From Chloroflexota bacterium (GTDB taxonomy: Bacteria; Chloroflexota; Anaerolineae; Promineifilales; Promineifilaceae): a stretch of DNA of 64,000 nucleotides. A program made the position numbers and the translations under genes. Below the pieces are notes generated by a model, which was not told the DNA's origin, ran no database searches, and saw only the letters and a list, made by a program, of their open reading frames with translations. Positions 35,443 through 43,590 of the stretch are shown one piece after another (within the stretch, counting starts at the first letter, position 1; each line of letters starts with the position of its first letter). The stretch lies in the NCBI GenBank assembly GCA_017993775.1, contig JAGOMA010000001.1:209838-273837 (forward strand), in the 5' to 3' direction.

Positions 35443-36924
35443 ATGAAAAAATATGCCTTCCTGTTTCTATTTTTACTGAGCGGTTTGATTGGCTGCCAGA
35501 GCGGTGAAAAACCGACGCCGACACCATTTCCGACTGCGCCTGCTCTGGGCACGATGCCGGTTGCGCCGGTTGGCGCGAAGGGTCTCCCGGTCGGTCTGGC
35601 TGATTTGTTGGCCAACCCGGAATTTTTTGAGGGGACGTTGGTTGAGGTGACGGGGGTGTACGGCCGTCAACCCCGTTTGGTGTGTGGTCAGGACCCGCAC
35701 CCTTCGCCGGCCACCTGGACGCTGCAAGACGGCGAGTCGCTGCTCCAGGCCGGCGGGTTCGACGATCCGTTGTATGAATTGTTCCCGGTGGGCCTGACGA
35801 TGACGGTGTTGGGCAAGGTGGTCCATTGGCAGGGGCCAGTGGGCTGCGGCAAACAGGCCGTGCCGAAAGATTTCTGGTATCTGGACGTGACGCACCTCAT
35901 CAATCCCAGCCAGCTTGCGCGGGTAACATTGACGCCCTTTTTGGGAGAAGAACCGGCCGTAGAGCCAACGCCACCGGAAGCGCCAATTCAGGAAATTGGA
36001 CCACCGATTGTTGCGCCAACGGCCGTTTCCGCTGCCCCAACCATCGTCATTCCCACTGACTTTGCCGTACCGGTTTTGCCATCGGTTACGAGTTCTAACG
36101 AATTCACGGGCACGCTCGTCACGACCACGCCCATCAACCAGACAACCGTGACGCCCATCGTTATCACGACCGGCGCCACCATTGGCGCAACGCCATCGCT
36201 GGCGGTGAGCCTTACCCCCTCGCTGACGCCGCGCCCCGGCACAACCTCCACGCCTACTGCCACTGTTCCGCCAAACAGCACCGCCACCACAGCCCCCAAA
36301 CCCACGATTGTGGATCGCGGCAGCATGAACTACTACGACGCCTTCTCTGATAAATTTGGCGCCAATGAAGCCCACAACTGGACCGTGTTCCTGGAGGCGG
36401 GGCTGCCGATTACCGTCAGTGTTGTGGCCGAACCGGAAATCGATCTGGGGCTGCGGATGCTATCGCCGGCCGGTGCGGTGCTGGTGGACCGGAATCAGGT
36501 TCCTGCCGGTCAGGTGGAATCGCTCAGGTTAGATGTGACGGCAGATGACGATTACGTGATACAGGTGTATACCCTCGGCGGGCAGAGCGGCCGTTATTAC
36601 ATTTCTTTGTGGAACGAAACCGGCGATTATCGGCCGATGGGGACGCTGCAATCTGGCGTGGCGCGCAGCGGCACGGTGAATGATGTCACTACGCACGTTT
36701 GGTTCTTTAAAGCCGAGGCGGGACAGACGATCAACGTGCAAACCACATCTGCTTCCGGCAGCGATTTGCTGCTGCTTTTGCTCAATCCAAACGATGAACT
36801 GTTGACGTACCAATCGAAGACGATTTCCAATTTCCGCCTGGAGGATTCTGGCTGGTTTGCTCTGGAAGTGGAGGAGTATTTACTGACGTTGAATACTTAT
36901 CAACTGACGATGACGTTGCAGTAA
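35443..36924 (+). CDS. Lipoprotein with OB-like and PPC-like domains
   Basis: A 493-residue surface lipoprotein (Cys18 in LIGCQ). Residues about 45-165 form an OB-like domain (GTLVEVTGVYGRQP, TMTVLGKVVHWQGP) with cysteines in CGQDPHP and GCGKQ. A long Thr/Pro-rich linker follows (about 170-285). The C-terminal half resembles bacterial pre-peptidase C-terminal (PPC) beta domains in tandem (NWTVFLEAGLPITVSV and HVWFFKAEAGQTINV). There is no enzymatic motif. Its function is unknown; an adhesion or binding protein at the surface is plausible. Confidence 0.85.
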   Translation: MKKYAFLFLFLLSGLIGCQSGEKPTPTPFPTAPALGTMPVAPVGAKGLPVGLADLLANPEFFEGTLVEVTGVYGRQPRLVCGQDPHPSPATWTLQDGESLLQAGGFDDPLYELFPVGLTMTVLGKVVHWQGPVGCGKQAVPKDFWYLDVTHLINPSQLARVTLTPFLGEEPAVEPTPPEAPIQEIGPPIVAPTAVSAAPTIVIPTDFAVPVLPSVTSSNEFTGTLVTTTPINQTTVTPIVITTGATIGATPSLAVSLTPSLTPRPGTTSTPTATVPPNSTATTAPKPTIVDRGSMNYYDAFSDKFGANEAHNWTVFLEAGLPITVSVVAEPEIDLGLRMLSPAGAVLVDRNQVPAGQVESLRLDVTADDDYVIQVYTLGGQSGRYYISLWNETGDYRPMGTLQSGVARSGTVNDVTTHVWFFKAEAGQTINVQTTSASGSDLLLLLLNPNDELLTYQSKTISNFRLEDSGWFALEVEEYLLTLNTYQLTMTLQ

Positions 36925-36995
36925 ACGGCCGTCTCTCTCTTCCTGCTCATGCCTGTTAACGCTTCTCATAGATTCCTGTGGTATGCTGCGCCGTC

Positions 36996-37613
36996 ATGGA
37001 ACCCGTACACATTCTCCTGGTAGGTGATGATCCCCTGGCCCGCATGGGCCTGGCCATGCTGCTTGGCGGCCAGCCAGATTGCCTTGTGGTTGGGCAGGTA
37101 GGCAGCTCCGTTTTTGCCGACGATTTTGGCGACCTGGAAGATCTGCCAGATGTGGTGGTTTGGGATGTGGGCTGGGCGGCGGCCGATGGCCTGCCGGTGT
37201 GGGAGGCGATTCCTGTGCCAGTGGTGGCTCTGGTAGCCGACGAAGGGCAAACGGCCGTTCTCTGGTCGGCGGGTGTGCGGGCGCTCCTGCGGCGGGAAAT
37301 GGATTTAGACCGGCTGTGGACGGCCGTGCAGGCTGCCGTGCATGGTCTGATTGTGTTGGACCCGGAACTGAGCGCCGGATTGATAACGGCCGTCTCTCCC
37401 ATCACCCACCCGGCCGACGACCTGACACCCCGCGAACTGGAAGTTTTGCAGCATCTGGCCAAAGGGCTGACCAACAAAGCCATCGCCCAACGATTGTCTG
37501 TCAGCGAACATACCATCAAATTCCACGTCAACGCCCTCATGGGCAAACTCGGGGCGCAGTCGCGTACTGAGGCGGTTGTTCTGGCTACTCGCCAGGGCCT
37601 CATCGTGCTTTAG
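36996..37613 (+). CDS. NarL/LuxR-type response regulator with degenerate receiver
   Basis: A 205-residue regulator starting at ATG 36996 (GTG at 36978 is possible). The receiver keeps the acidic pocket (VGDD) and a phospho-acceptor-like Asp57 (VVVWDVGW). The invariant Lys that follows about 45 residues later appears to be Arg in ALLRREMD. The C-terminal LuxR helix-turn-helix is complete (LTPRELEVLQHLAKGLTNKA and the following recognition helix). No histidine kinase is adjacent, so it may be an orphan or respond by a non-standard route. Confidence 0.9.
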   Translation: MEPVHILLVGDDPLARMGLAMLLGGQPDCLVVGQVGSSVFADDFGDLEDLPDVVVWDVGWAAADGLPVWEAIPVPVVALVADEGQTAVLWSAGVRALLRREMDLDRLWTAVQAAVHGLIVLDPELSAGLITAVSPITHPADDLTPRELEVLQHLAKGLTNKAIAQRLSVSEHTIKFHVNALMGKLGAQSRTEAVVLATRQGLIVL

Positions 37614-37716
37614 CCCGCTCATTTTTTTCTTTTCCTACCCATTCTTCCAGGTTCTGCCCCATCAAACAGGCGATGCGCACGGCCGTTAGCCTCGATATGC
37701 TTGGTACTAATTAGAA

Positions 37717-37750
37717 AGACCCCAAGGGTTTTTAAAAACCCTTGGGGTCT
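37717..37750. repeat. Perfect 34-bp palindrome, short-loop AGACCCC-family copy
   Basis: AGACCCCAAGGGTTTTT (37717-37733) is immediately followed by its exact complement AAAAACCCTTGGGGTCT (37734-37750). There is no spacer, so it can extrude as a cruciform or form an RNA hairpin. It lies 34 bases before the protease ATG and may hide or expose that leader. It is related to the elements at 62, 8659, 12572 and 28451. Confidence 0.9.
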
Positions 37751-37783
37751 TGCGAGAACCTAACATTCTCAGGAGAAAAACAA

Positions 37784-38680
37784 ATGGCAAACGTATTAGC
37801 TGAATTATCCGACACCCTGGCCAACACCGTCGCCGCCGCCGGGGCGAGCGTGGTGCGCGTTGAAGGTCGGCGGCGCATTCCGGCCACAGGCATCGTCTGG
37901 TCGGCTGATGGGTTGATTGTTACCGCCCACCATGTCGTCGCGCAGGATGAGAATATCCAGGTGGGGCTGCCCGACGGCCGTGTCGTGGCCGCCACCCTGG
38001 TCGGACGCGATCCGTCTACCGATACGGCCGTGCTGCGCGCCGCCGCCGCCGACCTGACCCCGATCACCGAAAGCAACAAACAGGAATTGGGCGTGGGCAA
38101 CCTGGTGCTGGCGCTCGGCCGTCCGGGTAAAACCGTGCAGGCCACATTGGGCATTGTCTCTGCTCTGGGCGATGGTTGGCGCACGCGCATGGGCGGCCAG
38201 ATCGACCGTTACCTGCAAACCGACGTGGTGATGTACCCTGGCTTTTCCGGCGGGCCGCTGGTGGACGCGCACGGCCGTCTGGCTGGCATGAACACCTCGG
38301 CGCTGATGGGCGGCGTGAGTCTGGCTATTCCCACGTCCACGTTGGCGCGAGTGGCCGATGCTTTGGTGGCTGACGGCCGTATGAAACGCGGTTATCTCGG
38401 CGTTAGCACACAGCGCGTCAAGCTGCCCACCGAACTGCGCGAACAATTGGGCCAGAAAACCGGCCTGCTCATCGTCTCCGCCGAACCCAACAGCCCGGCG
38501 TCGGCTGCCGGCTTAACTCTGGGCGATACGATTGTGACCCTGGATGGCGAAAAAGTGCGCGACCATGATGATTTGTTGGCCTTGTTGAGCGGCGATCGCG
38601 TGGGAACGGCCGTGCCGGTTGGCGTTGTGCGCGGCGGGCAGGTGCAGCCAATGCAGGTGACAATCGGCGAGCGGGAGTGA
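37784..38680 (+). CDS. Trypsin-like PDZ serine protease without signal peptide
   Basis: A 298-residue HtrA-like protein from ATG 37784 (CAGGAG upstream). The triad is His50 (TAHHVV), Asp80 (STDTAVL) and Ser155 (GFSGGPL). A single PDZ domain occupies about 205-298. Unlike typical HtrA proteins it has no signal peptide, lipobox or membrane helix, so as written it would stay in the cytoplasm. The HtrA paralogue at 62598 is exported as a lipoprotein. The substrate is unknown. Confidence 0.88.
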   Translation: MANVLAELSDTLANTVAAAGASVVRVEGRRRIPATGIVWSADGLIVTAHHVVAQDENIQVGLPDGRVVAATLVGRDPSTDTAVLRAAAADLTPITESNKQELGVGNLVLALGRPGKTVQATLGIVSALGDGWRTRMGGQIDRYLQTDVVMYPGFSGGPLVDAHGRLAGMNTSALMGGVSLAIPTSTLARVADALVADGRMKRGYLGVSTQRVKLPTELREQLGQKTGLLIVSAEPNSPASAAGLTLGDTIVTLDGEKVRDHDDLLALLSGDRVGTAVPVGVVRGGQVQPMQVTIGERE

Positions 38681-38695
38681 GCAGGGTTTTCTTTG

Positions 38696-38738
38696 TGTGT
38701 GATGCGTGAGGCTTAGACCAGCGTTAACGCATCACACA
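38696..38738. repeat. GATGCGT-family stem-loop between convergent genes
   Basis: TGTGTGATGCGT (38696-38707) pairs perfectly with ACGCATCACACA (38727-38738) over 12 bp with a 19-base loop. It separates the converging ends of the protease and molybdopterin oxidoreductase genes and could act as a bidirectional RNA terminator, although U-runs are lacking. Confidence 0.75.
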
Positions 38739-38741
38739 TTA

Positions 38742-39401
38742 CTATCGCCCCGACAACCAATTGCTGCCACTGAAGCGCTGCTCTGTCCAGGGGTCGGCTT
38801 CGTTGTGGTAGCCGGCGTTTTCCCAAAAGCCTGGCTTATCGCTGGCGCGAAATTCCAGCCCGCGCAGCCATTTGCCGCCCTTCCAAAAATAGGCTGTTTT
38901 GGGTTCGCTGCGGTCGGCAAAGCTGCCAACCACCCCGCGCAGCGGATAGCCATGGTCGGGCGTCAGCGGCTGGCCATCAAAATGCGTCGCCAGGAGAAAA
39001 TTGTCTTGCAGCACCAAATCTAGCGGCGTATTGGTGGTGTAATTAAATTCGCAGTGCTGCACCACGTACTTAGCCTCGGGCTTGAGCTTGATAACTCCTT
39101 CGTCAATTAAGGTTTTGATGGAAACGCCTTCCCAGGTGGTGTCATATTTCGACCAGCGGGTGACGCAATGAATGTCCATCAACACTTTGGTGCGCGGTAA
39201 TTGGTTGAAGGCTTCCCAAGACCACAATTTGTCTTCTTCTACCTCGCCGAATACCCGAAAATTCCAGGTAGTCAGATTGACTTTAGGTACGGGTCCGTAG
39301 TGGAGCACCGGAAATTTTTGGGTGAGCGATTGGCCGGGTGGCAGCCGGTTCATGCTGCGCACAGAATCTTCAGCTTCGCGTCTGCCAAATGGGTTTTTCA
39401 T
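38742..39401 (-). CDS. Sulfite-oxidase-like molybdopterin oxidoreductase
   Basis: A 219-residue enzyme of the sulfite-oxidase/MsrP-like molybdopterin family. The molybdenum-ligating Cys is Cys79 in DIHCVTRWS, with the W-x-G-V-S (TWEGVSI) and HGYPLRGVV segments lining the cofactor site. No twin-arginine signal or haem domain is seen, so it is probably cytoplasmic. The electron acceptor and substrate cannot be read. It ends at a stem-loop and faces the PDZ protease. Confidence 0.9.
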   Translation of the reverse strand: MKNPFGRREAEDSVRSMNRLPPGQSLTQKFPVLHYGPVPKVNLTTWNFRVFGEVEEDKLWSWEAFNQLPRTKVLMDIHCVTRWSKYDTTWEGVSIKTLIDEGVIKLKPEAKYVVQHCEFNYTTNTPLDLVLQDNFLLATHFDGQPLTPDHGYPLRGVVGSFADRSEPKTAYFWKGGKWLRGLEFRASDKPGFWENAGYHNEADPWTEQRFSGSNWLSGR

Positions 39402-39555
39402 GTTTGTCTCCTCGATTGCGGGATTTTATGCCTATGATTGGAGTGAGTGTAAGCCAAATTTCTTACACAAGCGTTACGCCCGCTTAAACATTGGATGAAA
39501 GCAAAACTATTCTGGTCACTTTCCCAGGTTCCACCGTGTATTTGCAAGTTTTGCC

Positions 39556-41163
39556 CTACCAGCCAACGGCCGTGCCGTCATTCCTCGGTTCACTGCCGCC
39601 AATAAGGACGCCGGTGTCCAAATCGCGCACAATCACCTGCCCGCCGCCATAATGAAACGGCGTTTCGCCGGGATAGAGTTGATGGCCGCGCCGCTGCAAA
39701 TCGGCGCGGATGGGGTCGGGAACGGCCGTTTCCAGGCCAAATTCCAGCCCATGCAGCCAGTTAAAACGCGGCGCATCCAGCGCCGTTTGCGGGTCCATGC
39801 CAAATTCCACCAGATTAAGGCCTACCTGCAAATGGCCCTGCGGCTGCATAAAGCCGCCCATCACGCCAAAACTGCTCCACGCCTGGCCGTTTTTGGTGAT
39901 AAAGCCGGGGATGATGGTGTGATACGGCCGTTTCCCCGGCGCGGCTTCATTCGGATGCCCAGGGTCCAGGCTGAAATTCGCCCCCCGGTTTTGCAGCTGC
40001 ACGCCTGTCGTGCCCGCCGTCAGGCCGCTGCCGAAGCCCATGTAAAGGCTTTGAATCCAGCTCACCATATTCCCCTCACCATCGGCTGCCGTCAGATAAA
40101 CAGTGTCGCCATGGCGCGGCGGGTTGCCCGCCAGCGGTGGCCGCGCGCGGTCTGGGTTGATCAGACTGCGCCGTTTTTGCGCGTAGACATCAGACAGCAA
40201 GCCTTCCAGCGGCACATCCGCCTGGCGCGGGTCGGCAATGTAGGCGTGCGCGTCGGCGAAGGCCAGTTTGATGGCTTCCATCAGGACGTGGTAATAGTCG
40301 GCCGAGCCGTAGCCCAGCGCTGGCAAATCGAACCCTTTGACGATATTGAGTGCCAGCAGCGCCGTTAGCCCCTGGCCGTTTGGGGGAATTTCGTGAAAGG
40401 CGAAGCCATCGCCATAACTGGTTTGGATGGGATTTACCCACTCTGGCTGGTAGGCGGCCAGATCATCTTGGGTCAGGACGCCGCCCGCTGCCTGTACACA
40501 ACTGGCAATCTGGCGACCGATGTCTCCCAGATAATAGGCGTCGGGGCCATTTTGGGCGATGGCGCGCAAGGTGTGGGCAAACTCGGGATTTTGGAAGCGC
40601 GCGGTGGGTTGGGGGGCACGGCCGTTTGGCAGCCAGACACGCCGCGAATCAGGGTGAGCGCTTAATTTTTCTGTGGAAGCTTCCCAGGCGCGCGCGATGC
40701 GCTGGCTGACCGGGAAACCTTGTTGCGCATATTGGATGGGGCGCTGCAAAAGGGTATCCAAGCCCATCGTGCCGAATCGTGCCAGAGCAGCCTGCCACCC
40801 GCGCAAACTACCGGGCACCGTCACGGTAAGCGCGCCGGTCTGGGGCATCTGATCGTAGCCTTGCGCGCGCACAAAATCGGCCGACAGCCCCTGTGGCCCG
40901 GGACCGCTGGCATTGAGGCCATAGAGCTGACGATCTTTGGCCGACCAGATGAGCGCGAACGCGTCGCCGCCAATGCCGGTGGATGAGGGTTCTACGACGC
41001 AGAGGGTAGCCACGGTTGCGATGGCCGCGTCCAGGGCATTGCCCCCGGCTTTCAGGATATCGAGTCCGGCCTGGGCGGCCAGGGGCTGGCTGGTAGCCAC
41101 CAGTCCGTTGGCGGCGATGATGTTGGAGCGCCGGCTGGGGAAAGAAAACGATTCAAAATTCAT
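39556..41163 (-). CDS. ggt: Gamma-glutamyltransferase family protein
   Basis: An N-terminal-nucleophile hydrolase of 535 residues, started at ATG 41163 with AAAGGACAA upstream. The predicted self-cleavage Thr is in HGDTVYLTAADGEGNMVS, which would split the chain into a large (about 38 kDa) and a small subunit. The GIGGDAFAL region near the N-terminus is also typical. It lacks a signal peptide, unlike exported Ggt. It probably cleaves or transfers gamma-glutamyl groups, for example from glutathione-like compounds, or acts as a related acylase. Confidence 0.9.
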   Translation of the reverse strand: MNFESFSFPSRRSNIIAANGLVATSQPLAAQAGLDILKAGGNALDAAIATVATLCVVEPSSTGIGGDAFALIWSAKDRQLYGLNASGPGPQGLSADFVRAQGYDQMPQTGALTVTVPGSLRGWQAALARFGTMGLDTLLQRPIQYAQQGFPVSQRIARAWEASTEKLSAHPDSRRVWLPNGRAPQPTARFQNPEFAHTLRAIAQNGPDAYYLGDIGRQIASCVQAAGGVLTQDDLAAYQPEWVNPIQTSYGDGFAFHEIPPNGQGLTALLALNIVKGFDLPALGYGSADYYHVLMEAIKLAFADAHAYIADPRQADVPLEGLLSDVYAQKRRSLINPDRARPPLAGNPPRHGDTVYLTAADGEGNMVSWIQSLYMGFGSGLTAGTTGVQLQNRGANFSLDPGHPNEAAPGKRPYHTIIPGFITKNGQAWSSFGVMGGFMQPQGHLQVGLNLVEFGMDPQTALDAPRFNWLHGLEFGLETAVPDPIRADLQRRGHQLYPGETPFHYGGGQVIVRDLDTGVLIGGSEPRNDGTAVGW

Positions 41164-41220
41164 GGAAGGTTGTCCTTTGTGTGGGATAAAAGCGGCCAAC
41201 TAGTTGACGTAAAATTTTTC

Positions 41221-41249
41221 TTGACATCGAACACCTGTTCGTCTATAAT
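41221..41249 (+). promoter_or_regulatory. lexA promoter with embedded LexA box
   Basis: A near-consensus promoter: TTGACA at 41221-41226, exactly 17 bases, then TATAAT at 41244-41249. A palindromic CGAACACCTGTTCG (41228-41241) sits inside the spacer. This matches the CGAAC-N4-GTTCG LexA box of Gram-positive type, so bound LexA would directly block RNA polymerase on its own gene. Confidence 0.92.
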
Positions 41250-41327
41250 AACAGAACAAATGAGCGATTGTCGGCCACGTTGAGTTATTTTGAATGGTGA
41301 ACGGCCGTCTGTCAAGGAGTCATTGAC

Positions 41328-42029
41328 ATGAGCAAAAAGCCTTTATCCAAAAGACAGCAAAATATTCTCCAATTTATTTGGGAATATCGAGAGGAACATT
41401 TCCGTCCACCAACGATTCGTGAGATCGGTTCGGCTGTGGGGATTAGTTCCACCTCGGTTGTCAATTACAATCTCACAAAACTCGAAGAACGGGGCTACTT
41501 AAGCCGTGATGCAGAAGTATCGCGGGGAATTAGTTTTACCGATAAGGCCCAAAAATTTTTGGGGATCATGACCGAAAAGGCGACAGAAGCCAAAGCGATT
41601 GTGGTGGAGAGCGTCAGCAATCTGGTGAAAATCCCTCTGGTTGGCAACATCGTGGCCGGTTCGCCCATCGAAGTAGGCAACGATGGCTTCGCCGTTTATG
41701 ACGAAGAAGACGCCATCGAAGTAAGCACCACCATGCTCAAAGGTCGTGTAGACGATTTGTTTGCGCTGCGGGTCAATGGGGAATCCATGATCGACGCCAT
41801 GGTGAATGACGGCGACATCGTGATTATGCGGAAGCAAGAGACGGCCAAGAATGGCGACATGGTGGCCGTATGGTTAGCCGGCGACACGACGACTTTAAAG
41901 TATTTCTTCTATGATGGCGACCGTATCCGGCTGCAGCCCGCCAATCCGACGATGGACCCGATATTTGTTAACCCCAAGGATGTGCAGGTGCAAGGGAAAG
42001 TTATGATGGTGATGCGCCAGACGGCATAA
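41328..42029 (+). CDS. lexA: SOS repressor LexA
   Basis: The SOS response repressor, 233 residues. An N-terminal winged helix-turn-helix (about 1-70) precedes a longer-than-usual linker of about 30 residues. The peptidase domain has cleavage bond Ala110-Gly111 (VAGSP), nucleophile Ser153 (GESMID) and general base Lys191 (TTLKYF). RecA filaments trigger self-cleavage. The promoter contains its own operator. The gene ends at a terminator (42054-42086). Confidence 0.97.
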   Translation: MSKKPLSKRQQNILQFIWEYREEHFRPPTIREIGSAVGISSTSVVNYNLTKLEERGYLSRDAEVSRGISFTDKAQKFLGIMTEKATEAKAIVVESVSNLVKIPLVGNIVAGSPIEVGNDGFAVYDEEDAIEVSTTMLKGRVDDLFALRVNGESMIDAMVNDGDIVIMRKQETAKNGDMVAVWLAGDTTTLKYFFYDGDRIRLQPANPTMDPIFVNPKDVQVQGKVMMVMRQTA

Positions 42030-42053
42030 TGGGGAGCTGAACAGACCAGCGAG

Positions 42054-42086
42054 AGGACGGCCGTTTTATTGCCGTCCTTCTTTTTT
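42054..42086 (+). terminator. Terminator of lexA
   Basis: AGGACGGC (42054-42061) pairs with GCCGTCCT (42071-42078) around a 9-base loop and is followed by TCTTTTTT. One stem arm overlaps a copy of the iterated ACGGCCGT palindrome. Confidence 0.85.
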
Positions 42087-42118
42087 ATGCGCAATTAAGA
42101 ACTATTGTTCTATATCTT

Positions 42119-43327
42119 ATGACAACACCAAGAGAAAGACGACAAATGCTGCAAAAACAGCGCTTGCAGCATCGCATAGAAATTCAATCCAGGCAGATTG
42201 AGCGCGTATTTGCCCGGCACGAGATGTCTGCGGAGGTTACTGGCGGCGTTGTGGGGCCACGGGCGTATCGGTATGAGTTGCAGGCTATGTTAACGACCGG
42301 TTGGGACCGCCTGCGCGATGCGGCTGGTGATTTGAGAATGGCGTTGGGTGTGCCGGATGTAGCGATTCGGCGGGCGGACGGCCGTTGGCAGTTAGATGTG
42401 GCTTTTAAAGAAGAACCACCTGTGGCGCTGCTGGACGTGTTGGCGATGACGCCGCATATCAAGCCGTTGACGGCCGTGTTGGGATTGTCGGAAGACGGCC
42501 GTCCGGTGTTGGTGCAATTCGATTCCAAGGGGATGACACATATGATGGTCTCCGGTATGCCCGGCGCAGGGAAAACCAGTTTAATTCGCGCCATTGCCCT
42601 ATCTTTAGCGTTAACCAACCGCCAGTCCAACGTACAATTGTTGATCATCGACCCGCAAATTACGGCAAGCGCCCCCGCCTACACCGAACTTGAACCCCTA
42701 AACTTTTTACCCCACATGCTAACATCAGTAATTTATGATGTTGAAACGGCCGCCGACGCCCTGAATTTTTTGGTGAACGAGATGGCTTACCGCGAAGAAA
42801 ATGGGGCGGCTGTGCCCAACGTGGTGGTGATCATCGACCAGGCGGCGGCGCTTATCGAAGCAGGTGGAGCGCCCATCGGCGATGCCATTACGCAGCTTGT
42901 GCAGCATGGGGAAATGGTCGGCATTCATCTGGTCCTCTCCACGGACCAGCCTGGCGCAGAGGCCATCGATACGATCTTACGGGCCAATTTGCCGGTGCGG
43001 GTGGTGGGGAAGGCGGCGGATAAACAGGCGGCGCGGGATGCGGCCGGTCGGGATGGAACGGGCGCGGAAAATTTATACGGCCGTGGCGATTTTGTGGCTG
43101 TCGCTAATGGGAATTTGGTCAATTTTCAGGCGGCGTATGTAGGCAATGAGGATCTGCATATGAGTGTGAGTCAGTTGCAGCGGCCGCCGATGCCCACGTT
43201 GATGGCCCATCCATACCTGATTCGACCGCATCTGGATGAGGTGTCTGTGGAAGAAATTGCGGATGACGGGGCGAATGTGTTGTTTTTTGATGGAAACGGC
43301 CGTTTGTGGCCGTCAGCGAGGGAATGA
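42119..43327 (+). CDS. Soluble FtsK/SpoIIIE-like motor ATPase
   Basis: A 402-residue protein lacking membrane helices. A Walker A loop GMPGAGKT is at 146-153. The segment at 235-241 (VVVIIDQ) occupies the Walker B position but ends D-Q, where FtsK family motors normally have D-E. Residues 40-100 resemble the FtsK alpha domain. The C-terminal DNA-reading gamma domain is missing. The following gene starts directly at its stop. It lies 90 bases after lexA but beyond that gene's terminator, so co-transcription is not assured. The start is an ATG without a clear ribosome site; leaderless initiation is possible. Role unknown: chromosome or plasmid DNA pumping, or an inactive DNA-binding homologue. 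Confidence 0.8.
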   Translation: MTTPRERRQMLQKQRLQHRIEIQSRQIERVFARHEMSAEVTGGVVGPRAYRYELQAMLTTGWDRLRDAAGDLRMALGVPDVAIRRADGRWQLDVAFKEEPPVALLDVLAMTPHIKPLTAVLGLSEDGRPVLVQFDSKGMTHMMVSGMPGAGKTSLIRAIALSLALTNRQSNVQLLIIDPQITASAPAYTELEPLNFLPHMLTSVIYDVETAADALNFLVNEMAYREENGAAVPNVVVIIDQAAALIEAGGAPIGDAITQLVQHGEMVGIHLVLSTDQPGAEAIDTILRANLPVRVVGKAADKQAARDAAGRDGTGAENLYGRGDFVAVANGNLVNFQAAYVGNEDLHMSVSQLQRPPMPTLMAHPYLIRPHLDEVSVEEIADDGANVLFFDGNGRLWPSARE

Positions 43328-43549
43328 ATGGACATTGGCATGTTGTGGCTAGACAGCGATAGACAGCGGTCGTTGGATGAAAAGGTGAATCGCGCAGCAG
43401 AGTATTATCGCGAGAAATACGGCCGTTTCCCGGATTTATGTCTGGTAAACAATCAATCACTCAGCGAGAAGAAAACGGTAGGACAAATCGAAGTAGAGCC
43501 GGCGCGCACAGTTTTGCCTAACCATTTTTGGTTGGGTTTTAAGTCTTAA
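43328..43549 (+). CDS. Small protein paired with the FtsK-like motor
   Basis: A 73-residue protein of unknown family. Its ATG follows the motor gene's TGA without a gap, so the two genes are translated in succession. The first 40 residues look helical and charged (LDEKVNRAAEYYREKYGRFP); the rest is short and polar. No known motif. The immediate linkage suggests a subunit or accessory factor of the motor. Confidence 0.6.
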   Translation: MDIGMLWLDSDRQRSLDEKVNRAAEYYREKYGRFPDLCLVNNQSLSEKKTVGQIEVEPARTVLPNHFWLGFKS

Positions 43550-43590
43550 GCCATTGGGGAAGCTTGTTTGGGGGATGTGGGGAACGGCCG

